From Bromus sterilis (Eukaryota; Streptophyta; Magnoliopsida; Poales; Poaceae): a stretch of DNA of 64,000 nucleotides. Where the stretch lies: the NCBI GenBank assembly GCA_950022295.1, contig OX465597.1, forward strand, positions 191,021,016-191,085,015, in the 5' to 3' direction. Made by a program: the position numbers and the translations under genes. This document shows positions 10,001-19,800 of the stretch, piece by piece. The notes under the pieces are model-generated. The model searched no databases, was not told where the DNA came from, and was given only the letters and a program-made list of their open reading frames with translations. Each line of letters opens with the position of its first letter. Position 1 is the stretch's first letter.

Positions 10001-12093
10001 TCAGCACCATTGCTGCCCCTCTCAATGAGCTTACACGCAAGGATGTGCCTTTTACTTGGGGTACCGCACAGGAAGAAGCTTTCACGGTATTGAAAGATAA
10101 GTTAACACATGCTCCTTTGCTCCAACTTCCTGATTTTAATAAGACTTTTGAGCTTGAATGCGATGCTAGTGGGATTGGTTTGGGAGGTGTGTTATTACAA
10201 GATGCTAAACCTGTTGCATACTTTTCTGAAAAATTGAGTGGGCCTAGTCTGAACTATTCTACTTATGATAAGGAATTATATGCTCTTGTTCGGACATTAG
10301 AAACTTGGCAACATTATTTATGGCCCAAAGAATTTGTTATACATTCTGATCATGAATCTTTGAAACACATAAGAAGTCAAGCAAAACTTAATCGTAGACA
10401 TGCTAAGTGGGTTGAATTTATTGAGACTTTCCCTTATGTCATTAAACACAAGAAGGGGAAAGATAATATTATTGCTGATGCTTTGTCTCGTCGTTATACT
10501 ATGCTTTCACAACTTGACTTCAAGATATTCGGTTTAGAGACAATCAAAGAACAATATGCAAATGATGCGGAATTTAAAGATGTATTGCAGAATTGTAGAG
10601 AGGGTAGAACATGGAACAAGTTTGTGCTTAATGATGGATTTGTGTTCCGTTCTAACAAGCTATGCATTCCAGCTAGCTCTATTCGTCTTTTGTTGTTGCA
10701 GGAGGCGCATGGAGGAGGATTAATGGGACATTTTGGCGTGAAAAAGACGGAGGACGTACTTGCTACACATTTCTTTTGGCCAAAGATGAGACGGGATGTT
10801 GAGCGTTTTGTTGCTCGCTGCACTACATGTCAAAAAGCTAAGTCACGACTCAATCCTCATGGTTTATACATGCCTTTACCTGTACCTAGTGTTCCGTGGG
10901 AGGACATATCCATGGACTTTGTTTTAGGCTTGCCTCGAACTAAGAAGGGGAGGGATAGCATATTTGTTGTCGTGGATAGATTTTCTAAGATGGCACATTT
11001 TATACCATGTCATAAAAGCGATGATGCTGCTAATGTTGCTGATTTATTCTTTGGAGAGATTATTCGTTTACATGGTGTGCCCAATACTATTGTCTCGGAT
11101 CGTGATACTAAGTTTCTTAGCCATTTTTGGAGATGCTTATGGGCTAAGTTGGGGACTAAACTACTTTTTAGTACTACATGTCATCCCCAAACTGATGGAC
11201 AAACTGAAGTGGTCAATAGGACATTGTCTACTATGCTTAGGGCTGTTTTAAAAAGTAACTTGAAACTGTGGGAAGAATGTTTACCTCATATTGAATTTGC
11301 TTATAATCGTTCAGTGCATTCTACCACTAAAATGTGCCCTTTTGAGATTGTTTATGGTTTTCTACCTCGTGCACCTATTGATTTGCTGCCTCTTCCATCT
11401 TCGGAGAAGGTGAATTTTGATGCTAAGCAACGTGCTGAATTGATATTAAAAATGCATGAGTTAACTAAAGAAAACATTGAGCGCATGAATGCTAGATACA
11501 AGCTTGCTGGTGATAGGGGTCGAAAGCATGTTGTTTTTGAACCAGGAGATCTTGTTTGGTTACATCTACGAAAAGATAGGTTTCCTGATTTGCGCAAGTC
11601 TAAGTTAATGCCACGAGCTGATGGTCCCTTTAAGGTTTTACAGAAAATTAATGATAATGCATATAAACTTGAGCTACCTGCAGATTTTGGGGTTAGTCCC
11701 ACATTTAACATTGCAGATTTGAAACCTTATTTGGGAGAAGATGATGAGCTTCCGTCGAGGACGACTTCAATTCAAGAAGGGGAGGATGATGAGGACATCC
11801 CTACTAATGTTACACCCATACCCTCACCAACTACACATACTGGACCAGTTACTAGAGCACGTGCACGTCAACTAAATTATCAGGTACTTTCGTTTCTTGT
11901 GAATCCTTCTATTGTTCATGAACATATGATGCTGCCTAAATTAGATACTTTTGTTTTGGTTATGAATGAAGGACCTAGCATGGACAAGAAGGATGGTCAT
12001 TGGAGCGGGATCAAGAATGGAGAAGAAGGTGCGCGCGGGGGAAAGTACAGTGGAGCTTCCAGTGGGGATTTTCGCACGTTGAAGCCACCATAA
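7003..12093 (+). pseudogene. gag-pol: C1 gag-pol polyprotein with two nonsense codons
   Basis: The frame from ATG 7003 (MPGSHDE) to TAA 12091-12093 is 1696 codons with no frameshift, but has TAG at 8125 and TGA at 8206, both C-to-T changes. Domains: gag core about residues 165-310; CCHC zinc knuckle C408-C421 (CRRCQGGGHFAKDC); aspartic protease near D515 (IIIDGGSCNNLAS; DGG instead of DTG/DSG). Reverse transcriptase has YFDD at 905-908, and RNase H has the ECDASG motif near 1052. Integrase has an HHCC finger (H-GHFG, CTTC) and catalytic D1305, D1366, E1402, a D-60-D-35-E spacing. A GPF motif (RADGPFKVL) follows. The last ~102 residues lie in the 3' LTR and carry GPVTRARARQLNYQ. Other grass CRMs are also single-frame. 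C1 cannot make full polyprotein without readthrough. Confidence 0.95.
11774..11786 (+). other. C1 polypurine tract
   Basis: AAGAAGGGGAGGA lies directly before the 3' LTR start at 11787. It is also coding (the EGED part of the tail), because the polyprotein frame runs through the PPT into the LTR. The equivalent tract is conserved in all other copies that keep this junction. Confidence 0.8.
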
Positions 12094-12702
12094 GGCATGC
12101 ATAAAGGCTTGGACGGAATACACGAGATGCCACTTCATTATTTTCGTCCAAGAGCAATTATAGGTGCTGCGTCACCTTAATATTGGGCTGGGCCCATGTA
12201 ATTTCGAAATACCACATTATAGGCAGTTTTTAGAGTCCGTATGTGTGGGGAAACCGAGTTAGGGTTGTTTTCGGACCCCACCTCCAAGGGGTCACGAAAA
12301 TCCCCTCTGTTCCCCCATATATACAGCCCTTAGGGCGTCGTTTAGACTTGGGTTTTAATTAGATATAAGTTAGCCATAGCCGCAACTTCGAGCTCTTCGT
12401 TTGTGTCATCCGACCAGGCCAAGACCTCATTGGAACCCCAACTTTCGTAATCATTCATCTTATATTCGCAATATCCAGATTGCAATTCTTAGTTCTTGCT
12501 TGTTCTTCGATTGCTTGCAGGAATTAGACCTTCGTGGTCAGGTTGATCGTGCATCCGCGGGATCAATAACCTCTCGGAGTTGGTTTAGCGATCGCTAAGG
12601 CGCAACGTCTTCGCACGTTCGTAGTCGGATCGTGAAAGTTGCCTCCACCATAATCGATCTCCACCATCTCATCGAAACATCGGGACACCTTCGCCTCTAT
12701 CA
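11787..12702 (+). repeat. C1 3' LTR (variant A1)
   Basis: It starts TGATGAGGACATCCC and ends CTCTATCA, 916 bp. The first 307 bp finish the polyprotein (stop at 12091). A TATA-like box lies near 12317. It has A1 markers and shares the change CGGAATACACG (12114-12124) with the C4 3' LTR at about 35965. Confidence 0.93.
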
Positions 12703-14606
12703 GTAGGCCTAATATTCACGGAAGATGGGTTTACTCAACCTATACCAACTTAGCTCATCTATACATCCGAAGGTTGTCGTAGTTGGGATCTTGATCTTTC
12801 CTTGTCATAATCAAGGTAAGACTTTGATGGTGAAAATGTCGTTGGTACAAGAACCTCTTGGGACAATGGTGATATAGGCTTGGTAGGTTAGGCTTCTATA
12901 TTTCCTCCATGAACAAGCGCATATGATGAGCCATGCTCGTGTTAGATTTTACTAATTGGGGGGGGGGGGTAGGGTCACTCTAAGACTAAACAACACAATT
13001 CAAACAATCATAAAATCACGCATTCGAATAGGGGACTAAGGGAAAACTTCCACTTGTTCTCATCGGTTTCGGGAGACCATTCCCTCTTAATCTTTGGTCT
13101 CGCTTGATTTAAAACATTTTGAAAGGGGTAAGAGGTATAAGAGATTATTATCTTTACCAAAATATGCTGATCTAACGTCCATGCTAACTAGGCTGCTACA
13201 GTCTGAACAGAGGCTATGATACCAAGTCTGTGGGCACCCCGGACTATATGTTCGAAGCGTCCAGCTGTGCATACTGTCATGCTCCCATGATCAGTGTCGC
13301 ATGACAGACAACTCGACATGGATATCATAGTCTCAATGTTCATACAATATCGAGTACAAGTCTTACAAATAACATAGTCTTACATTGCCTCATCGGGCTC
13401 AAATGACAGCGGAATAAGAAAAAGCATGATAGATAGCAGCGGCACAATCCACAGGGTAGTCCAGAGCATAGCACGTCCTAGTAATCGTCAGTCGCATCAT
13501 TGTCAAATACCTGCTCCTCCAAGCCTGGCCGATTGAATAACCAGGGACAAAGCCGTGAGTACATACAAAGTACTCGCAAACCACCTAAAAGAAAATGAAC
13601 AAGGTTTTTGTATAGAAAAATAATGGGATAGCTATATGGTGGGGTTTAATATGGGGGAACCTAACTACTCAATATTAGTTAAGCTGGTAACATTTTATCC
13701 TTGGCAAATTTTAATCCCACAACTATATTTGATTTAATCATGTCCAACCCTTTCTTATAATACCAACATCATCATCGTGAACCATAATGTCAGTACTAGA
13801 ATTTATCATCTATTCCCCACAAAGTGTGGCCTCACTAGCTGTAGACCGTGGACTCCGGCTACTCGAATAGTTTTCACTCTGCAGAGGTTGTATACTTTAC
13901 CCACAACATTCGATACATCCGCCCTGAGTCCCCACGGTTCGTCATACCTCTGTATGCGGTTTTCGGATAATCGACCGTAGTCTTCCCCTTGTCTATCCTA
14001 GTACAGGTGAATCTACCCCTTGCGTACTACATGGACTGTCCGCGTGTCAGGTCATGCTCCTCTTGGACCCATGCCTGCACCGCTGTCCAAGAGCACCAAG
14101 GTTCCCTCTGACGCCAAGCCTAGCGAATTTGACCACTCGACTTCGAGGGCTATCAGATTCGTGGAATCAAACATCCATGTGTAGTTATAAGACCCCGTAC
14201 TAAGATAAACAAGTTTCCAACTAGCCCTGTCCCATACCAGAGTATTGTGGTTGTACTGCAAGACTAGGTTTCGGCGACACTTATAGAGAGTCCCTCCAGA
14301 CTTTGAATATGTTCAACGATGTTTCCAACAACGACAATCTTGGCCATCACATCTTCTTAGATGTATGCCATTTAATTAGGGTGGAGCAAGATTAATCAAA
14401 TAGTTATGTTGTCATTAGTTTTTTTAGCAAGGTTAGGGATCAAGATCATTGGTGTCTAATTTCTTTCTCAGAAATAGGTAGGCTTACAAGGTATGTGGTG
14501 TTTCACTTAATAAACTAATACAATCCCATCCCCAAAATGTTATAACAGTAGCATGATATATAATATGGTACAAAGAAAGTAAAAATGTAGGACAAGGATT
14601 TGAGTT
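12703..14606 (-). mobile_element. Probable remnant of an unrelated LTR retrotransposon
   Basis: There is no CRM sequence and no convincing reading frame. At 13211-13225 the plus strand reads GGCTATGATACCAAG, the complement of a TTGGTATCATAGCC primer-binding site. It is followed by TGTGGGCACCCC at 13229, as expected for the end of a minus-strand 5' LTR. So 12703-13228 would be leader and 13229 onward LTR. I could not place the far LTR end. A run of 12 G occurs near 12958. The remaining sequence shows nothing else I can identify. Confidence 0.4.
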
Positions 14607-15040
14607 TTTGAAGATGGCTTGCCTTCTTCGGCGGTGTCTCCTGGTACGGCTTCTTCGGCTTGGGAGGAGTCTTCACCTGCAACGTCAAGCGTCTCGTCTA
14701 CACGTTGCGGAAAATAGCACACAATTACCATCACATCATTCAAAGCAAGCAGTCAACAAGCATAACCATCACTAGCACGCAATCAAAGCATCACATAAAT
14801 CATACCAACAAGTATAATCAGATTAACACTTGTGGACAGAAGTTTTAATGGTGGCTTAACAAGTTTATAGGGCTAAGCAAACATTAAGCAACACACTCCA
14901 TAGGAGTTTACACAAGTCAGATTTACTTTTATTGCCTTAGGTCATGTTTTTGTTTAAATTTTTTAATTAAATATAATACCATAATTAGCTACTGTCCAGA
15001 GACAAGCATAAAATATTTAAACATATTTAATCTGTTAACA
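14607..15040 (-). repeat. Dispersed repeat R1, copy 2
   Basis: It is near-identical to 1-435 (block CTTCTTCGGCTTGGGAGG, then CACACTCCATAGGAG). The copies part at AACAGA (15040): here the sequence continues into AT-rich DNA, while copy 1 joins a CRM-type leader. The minus strand holds a short ORF (14743-14540) of unknown meaning. Confidence 0.75.
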
Positions 15041-15908
15041 GAGTATAAACTAAAATTACCCTAATCAAGAAATATTAACAATAATAATAACTTCGTCTTT
15101 AATTTTATTTATTCAAAAAGAAATTCCACTTATACAGAAAAATGAGGCATAAATACGTGATCACAACAAAATTTATTTCACAATTTTCTGATGTGCACAC
15201 ATTTTTCTAATAATATTTCAGTTCTGTGAAAAACTAATAAAGACAAGTTGCTCAGCCACGACCCAAGTTAATATTTTGCTCAGTGTGTAAATTTGCTACA
15301 GTGGGTCCGGCCAGTGTAATTAATCTGTTTACACAATATTTTTATATAAATAACTTGCTATTTAATGTACAACAATTATCTAATAAACATAATAAATAGC
15401 TACCGTTTAGAACTAATATTATAGGAATTTAAATCAAACTTATTTCTTTATTAACAATTTAACTAAATATATACGAGACATTAATGTGTACAACTATAGA
15501 TAAAGTATTATATATACTTTTATTATTATCATAATTATTATTATTTAACTATACCTTAATTAGATATTAAACAAGGATAATATTAATAACTCTTATTTTT
15601 ATTAGATCATTAACAGAAAGCTTAACAATATTAACTAAGCAACAAGTAAAGCAAACAACAATAATAATTTAAGAATTGACCACTATAATATTTCTGCAAA
15701 CAATAAAAATAACTAAGCAAAAAAACAGGGAATAATCCTGGGAGAAAAACAAAATTTGTTTCATATTTTTCTGACTTATAATGATTTTTCTAGAAGTGTT
15801 TTGTCTTCACGGATTAATTAAAAGAAAGAAAATAAAAATGGGGGCCAGCCCAGAGCTATCCGGCGCCCACGGGTAATTTGTTCCAGTGGGCCGAGCCCGT
15901 GCACTGTG
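15041..15908. other. AT-rich spacer, nothing recognised
   Basis: About 870 bp, strongly AT-rich, with no open frame, no LTR termini and no RNA gene that I can see. The end (CCGAGCCCGTGCACTGTG) abuts the C2 LTR at 15909; the last five bases CTGTG would be the left target duplication of C2. Confidence 0.5.
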
Positions 15909-16826
15909 TGATAGAGGCGAAGGTGTCCCGATGTTTCGATGAGATGGTGGAGATCGATTATGGTGGAGACGACTTTCACGATCCGACTACGAACATGCGA
16001 AGACGTTGCGCCTTAGCGATCGCTAAACCAACTCCGAGAGGTTATTGATCCCGCGGATGCACGATCAACCTGACCACGAAGGTCTAATTCCTGCAAGCAA
16101 TCGACAAGAACAAGCAAGAACTAAGAATTGCAATCTGGATATTGCGAATATAAGATGAATGATTACGAAAGTTGGGGTTCCAATGAGGTCTTGGCCTGGT
16201 CGGATGACACAAACGAAGAGCTCGAAGTTGCGGCTATGGCTAACTTAAATCTAATTAAAACCCAAGTCTAAACGACGCCCTAAGGGCTGTATATATGGGG
16301 AAACAGACGGGATTTTCGTGACCCCTTGGAGGTGGGGTCCGAAAACAACCCTAACTCGGTTTCCCCACACATACGGACTGTAAAAACAGCCTATAATGTG
16401 GTATTTCGAAATTACATGGGCCCAGCCCAATATTAAGGTGACGCAACACCTATAATTGCTCTCGGACGAAAATAATGAAGTGGCATCTCGTGTATTTCGT
16501 CCAAGCCTTCATGCATGCCTTATGGTAGCTTCAAAGTGCGAAAATCCCCACTGGAAGCTCCATTGTTCTTTCCCGCGCGCGCACCTTCTTCTCCATGCTT
16601 GATCCCGCTCCAATGACCGTCCTTCTTGTCCATGCTAGGTCCTTCATTCATAAGCAAAAAAAAAGTATCTAATTTAGGCAGCATCATATGTTCATGAACA
16701 TTAGAAGGATTCGCAAGAAACGAAAGTACCTGATAATTTAGTTGACGTGCACGTGCTCTAGTAACTGGTCCAGTATGTGTAGTTGGTGAAGATGTGGGTG
16801 TAACATTAGTAGAGATGTCCTCATCA
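15909..16826 (-). repeat. C2 3' LTR (variant A1)
   Basis: 918 bp, TGATGAGGACATCTC at 16826 to CTCTATCA at 15909. It contains the end of the polyprotein (stop at 16520) and a TATA-like box near 16290. It has A1 markers, with a few private changes such as ACAGACGGG near 16304. Confidence 0.92.
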
Positions 16827-19800
16827 TCCTCCCCTTCTTGAATTGAAGTCGTCCTCGACGGAAGCTCATTATCTTGTCCCAAATAAGGTTTCAAATCTGC
16901 AATGTTAAATGTGGGACTAACCCCAAAATCTGCAGGTAGCTCAAGTTTATATGCATTATCGTTAATTTTCTGTGAAACCATAAAGGGACCATCAGCTCGT
17001 GGCATTAAATTAGACTTGCGCAAATCAGGAAACCTATCTTTACGTAGATGTAACCAAACAAGATCTCCTGGTTCAAACACAACATGCTTTCTACCCTTAT
17101 CAGCAGCAAGCTTGTATCTAGCATTCATTTTCTCAATGTTTTCTTTAGTTAACTCATGCATTTTTAATATCAATTCAGCACGTTGCTTAGCATCAAAATT
17201 AACCTTCTCCGATGATGGAAGAGGAAGCAAATCAATAGGTGCACGAGGTAGAAAACCATAAACAATCTCAAAAGGGCACATTTTAGTGGTAGAATGAAAT
17301 GAACGATTATAATCAAATTCAATATGAGGTAAACATTCTTCCCACATTTTTAAGTTACTCTTTAAAACAGCCCTAAGCATAGTAGACAAAGTCCTATTGA
17401 GTACTTCACTTTGTCCATCAGTTTGGGGATGACATGTAGTACTAAAAAGTAGTTTAGTCCCCAACTGAGCCCATAAGCATCTCCAAAAATGGCTAAGGAA
17501 CTTAGTATCACGATCCGAGACAATAGTATTGGGCACACCATGTAAGCGAATAATCTCTCGAAAGAATAAATCAGCAACATTAGCAGCATCATCGCTTTTA
17601 TGACATGGGATAAAATGCGCCATCTTAGAAAATCTATCGACGACAACAAATATGCTATCCCTCCCCTTCGTTGTTCGAGGCAAGCCTAAAAAAAAGTCCA
17701 TGGATATGTCCTCCCACGGAACACTAGGTACAGGTAAAGGCATGTATAAACCATGAGGATTGAGTCGTGACTTAGCTTTTTGACATGTAGTGCAGCGAGC
17801 AACAAAACGCTCAACATCCCGTCTCATCTTTGGCCAAAAGAAATGTGTAGAAAGTACGTCCTCCGTCTTCTTCACGCCAAAGTGTCCCATTAATCCTCCT
17901 CCATGCGCCTCCTGCAACAACAAAAGACGAATAGAGCTAGCTGGAATGCATAGCTTGTTCGAACGGAACACAAATCCATCATTAAGCGCAAACTTGTTCC
18001 ATGTTCTACCCTCTCTACAATTCTGCAATACATCTTTAAATTCCGCATCGTTTACATATTGATCTTTGATTGTCTCTAAACCGAATATCTTGAAGTCAAG
18101 TTGTGAAAGCATAGTATAACGACGAGACAATGCATCAGCAATAATATTATCTTTCCCCTTCTTGTGATTAATGACATAAGGGAAAGTCTCAATAAATTCA
18201 ACCCACTTAGCATGTCTACGATTAAGTTTTGCTTGACTTCTTATGTGTTTCAAAGATTCATGATCAGAATGTATAACAAATTCTTTGGGCCATAAATAAT
18301 GTTGCCAAGTTTCTAATGTCCGAACAAGAGCATATAATTCATTATCATAAGTAGAATAGTTCAGACTAGGCCCACTCAATTTTTCAGAAAAGTATGCAAC
18401 AGGTTTAGCATCTTGTAATAACACACCTCCCAAACCAATCCCACTAGCATCGCATTCAAGCTCAAAAGTCTTATTAAAATCAGGAAGTTGGAGCAAAGGA
18501 GCATGTGTTAACTTATCTTTCAATACCGTGAAGGCTTCTTCCTGTGCGGTACCCCAAGTAAAAGGCATATCCTTGCATGTAAGCTCATTGAGAGGTGCAG
18601 CAATGGTGTTGAAATCTCTCACAAAACGCCTATAGAATCCAGCGAGGCCAAGAAAACTCCGCACTTGTGTGACCGTTTTGGGCTGCTGCCAACTCTCAAT
18701 CGCCTCGATCTTGGCTTTATCAACTTCAATACCCTGTGGAGTAACAACATAGCCAAGAAACGATACTCGGTCGGTGCAAAAGGTGCACTTCCCAAGATTA
18801 CCAAACAAACGTGCATTACGTAGAGCAATAAAAACAGCACGTAAATGATCCAAATGTTCCTCCAAAGATTTGCTATAAATCAGTATATCATCAAAATAGA
18901 CTACCACAAATCGTCCAATGAAAGCACGTAAAACCTCGTTCATTAATCTCATGAAAGTGCTAGGTGCATTAGTTAACCCAAATGGCATGACTAACCACTC
19001 ATATAATCCAAACTTAGTTTTAAATGCCGTTTTCCATTCATCTCCTAATTTCATGCGAATTTGATGGTATCCACTACGCAAATCAACTTTGGAAAACATG
19101 GTAGAGCCACTTAATTCATCAAGCATATCATCTAACCTAGGAATAGGATGACGATAACGAATAGTAATATTATTAATGGCTCTACAATCAACACACATAC
19201 GCCAAGTTCCATCCTTTTTAGGCACTAATATAACAGGAACAGCACAAGGACTAAGGGATTCACGTATGTAACCTTTGTCGAGTAGCTCTTGTACTTGACG
19301 CTGAATCTCCTTCGTCTCCTCCGGATTGGTACGGTATGGCGCACGGTTGGGCAGCGAAGCACCGGGAATTAAGTCAATCTGATGCTCAATCCCTCGAATA
19401 GATGGTAATCCCGGTGGTACGTCTTGTGGAAAGACGTCAATAAACTCCTGCAAAAGGTCAATGACAACAGGAGGCAAAGAAGGAGGCAATTCCTCAAATG
19501 AAAACAAAGCTTCTTTGCACACAAAAGAATAGCACACATATTGACTAACATCCAAATCCGAAATATCAACCTTAGTAGCAAGCAAAGTTGGACTAGTCAA
19601 TTTAATTTCATTAGAAACAGCAGACGAAGATTTGCTATGAGTCTTATGTTGTTGCTCAAATTCTTTAGCTGCTATCTCATTCTCACTCTTATTTTTCTCC
19701 TGTTTAGCTTTACTAGCTCTAGCAAGATCATCTTTCACAATTTGTTCAGGAGACATAGGAAGTAAAGCAATATTTTTATCCTGATGAACCAAAGTAAACT

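Larger units (their letters stand above)
4994..12702 (+). mobile_element. C1: near-full-length CRM-clade Ty3/gypsy element
   Basis: Order: 5' LTR 4994-5909, PBS, leader, gag-pol, polypurine tract, 3' LTR 11787-12702. The clade call rests on the LTR termini, the single gag-pol frame running into the LTR, and the GPITRARA-type tail. The two LTRs are different variants (5' A2, 3' A1). The flanking 5-mers differ (GAATC before, GTAGG after), so there is no target duplication. This unit is therefore probably a product of recombination between two elements. Its gag has the same marker residues as C4 (MFARFIGG; GRQAAGAP), which is the closest copy in the window. Confidence 0.93.

Noticed and set aside
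12401..12598. A 65-codon frame repeated in nearly every LTR (also at 5608, 25533, 29368, 42320, 45695, 50038, 57724, 60900)
   Set aside because: It has no ATG start (it opens at TTG), lies in the R/U5 part of the LTR and is conserved only because the LTRs are copies of each other. No domain features.
16902..17261. Antisense 90-119-codon frames opposite integrase (also at 11352, 36382, 48989, 61785)
   Set aside because: Shadows of the pol frame. They recur because pol recurs, and read as low-complexity S/L/N-rich peptides.
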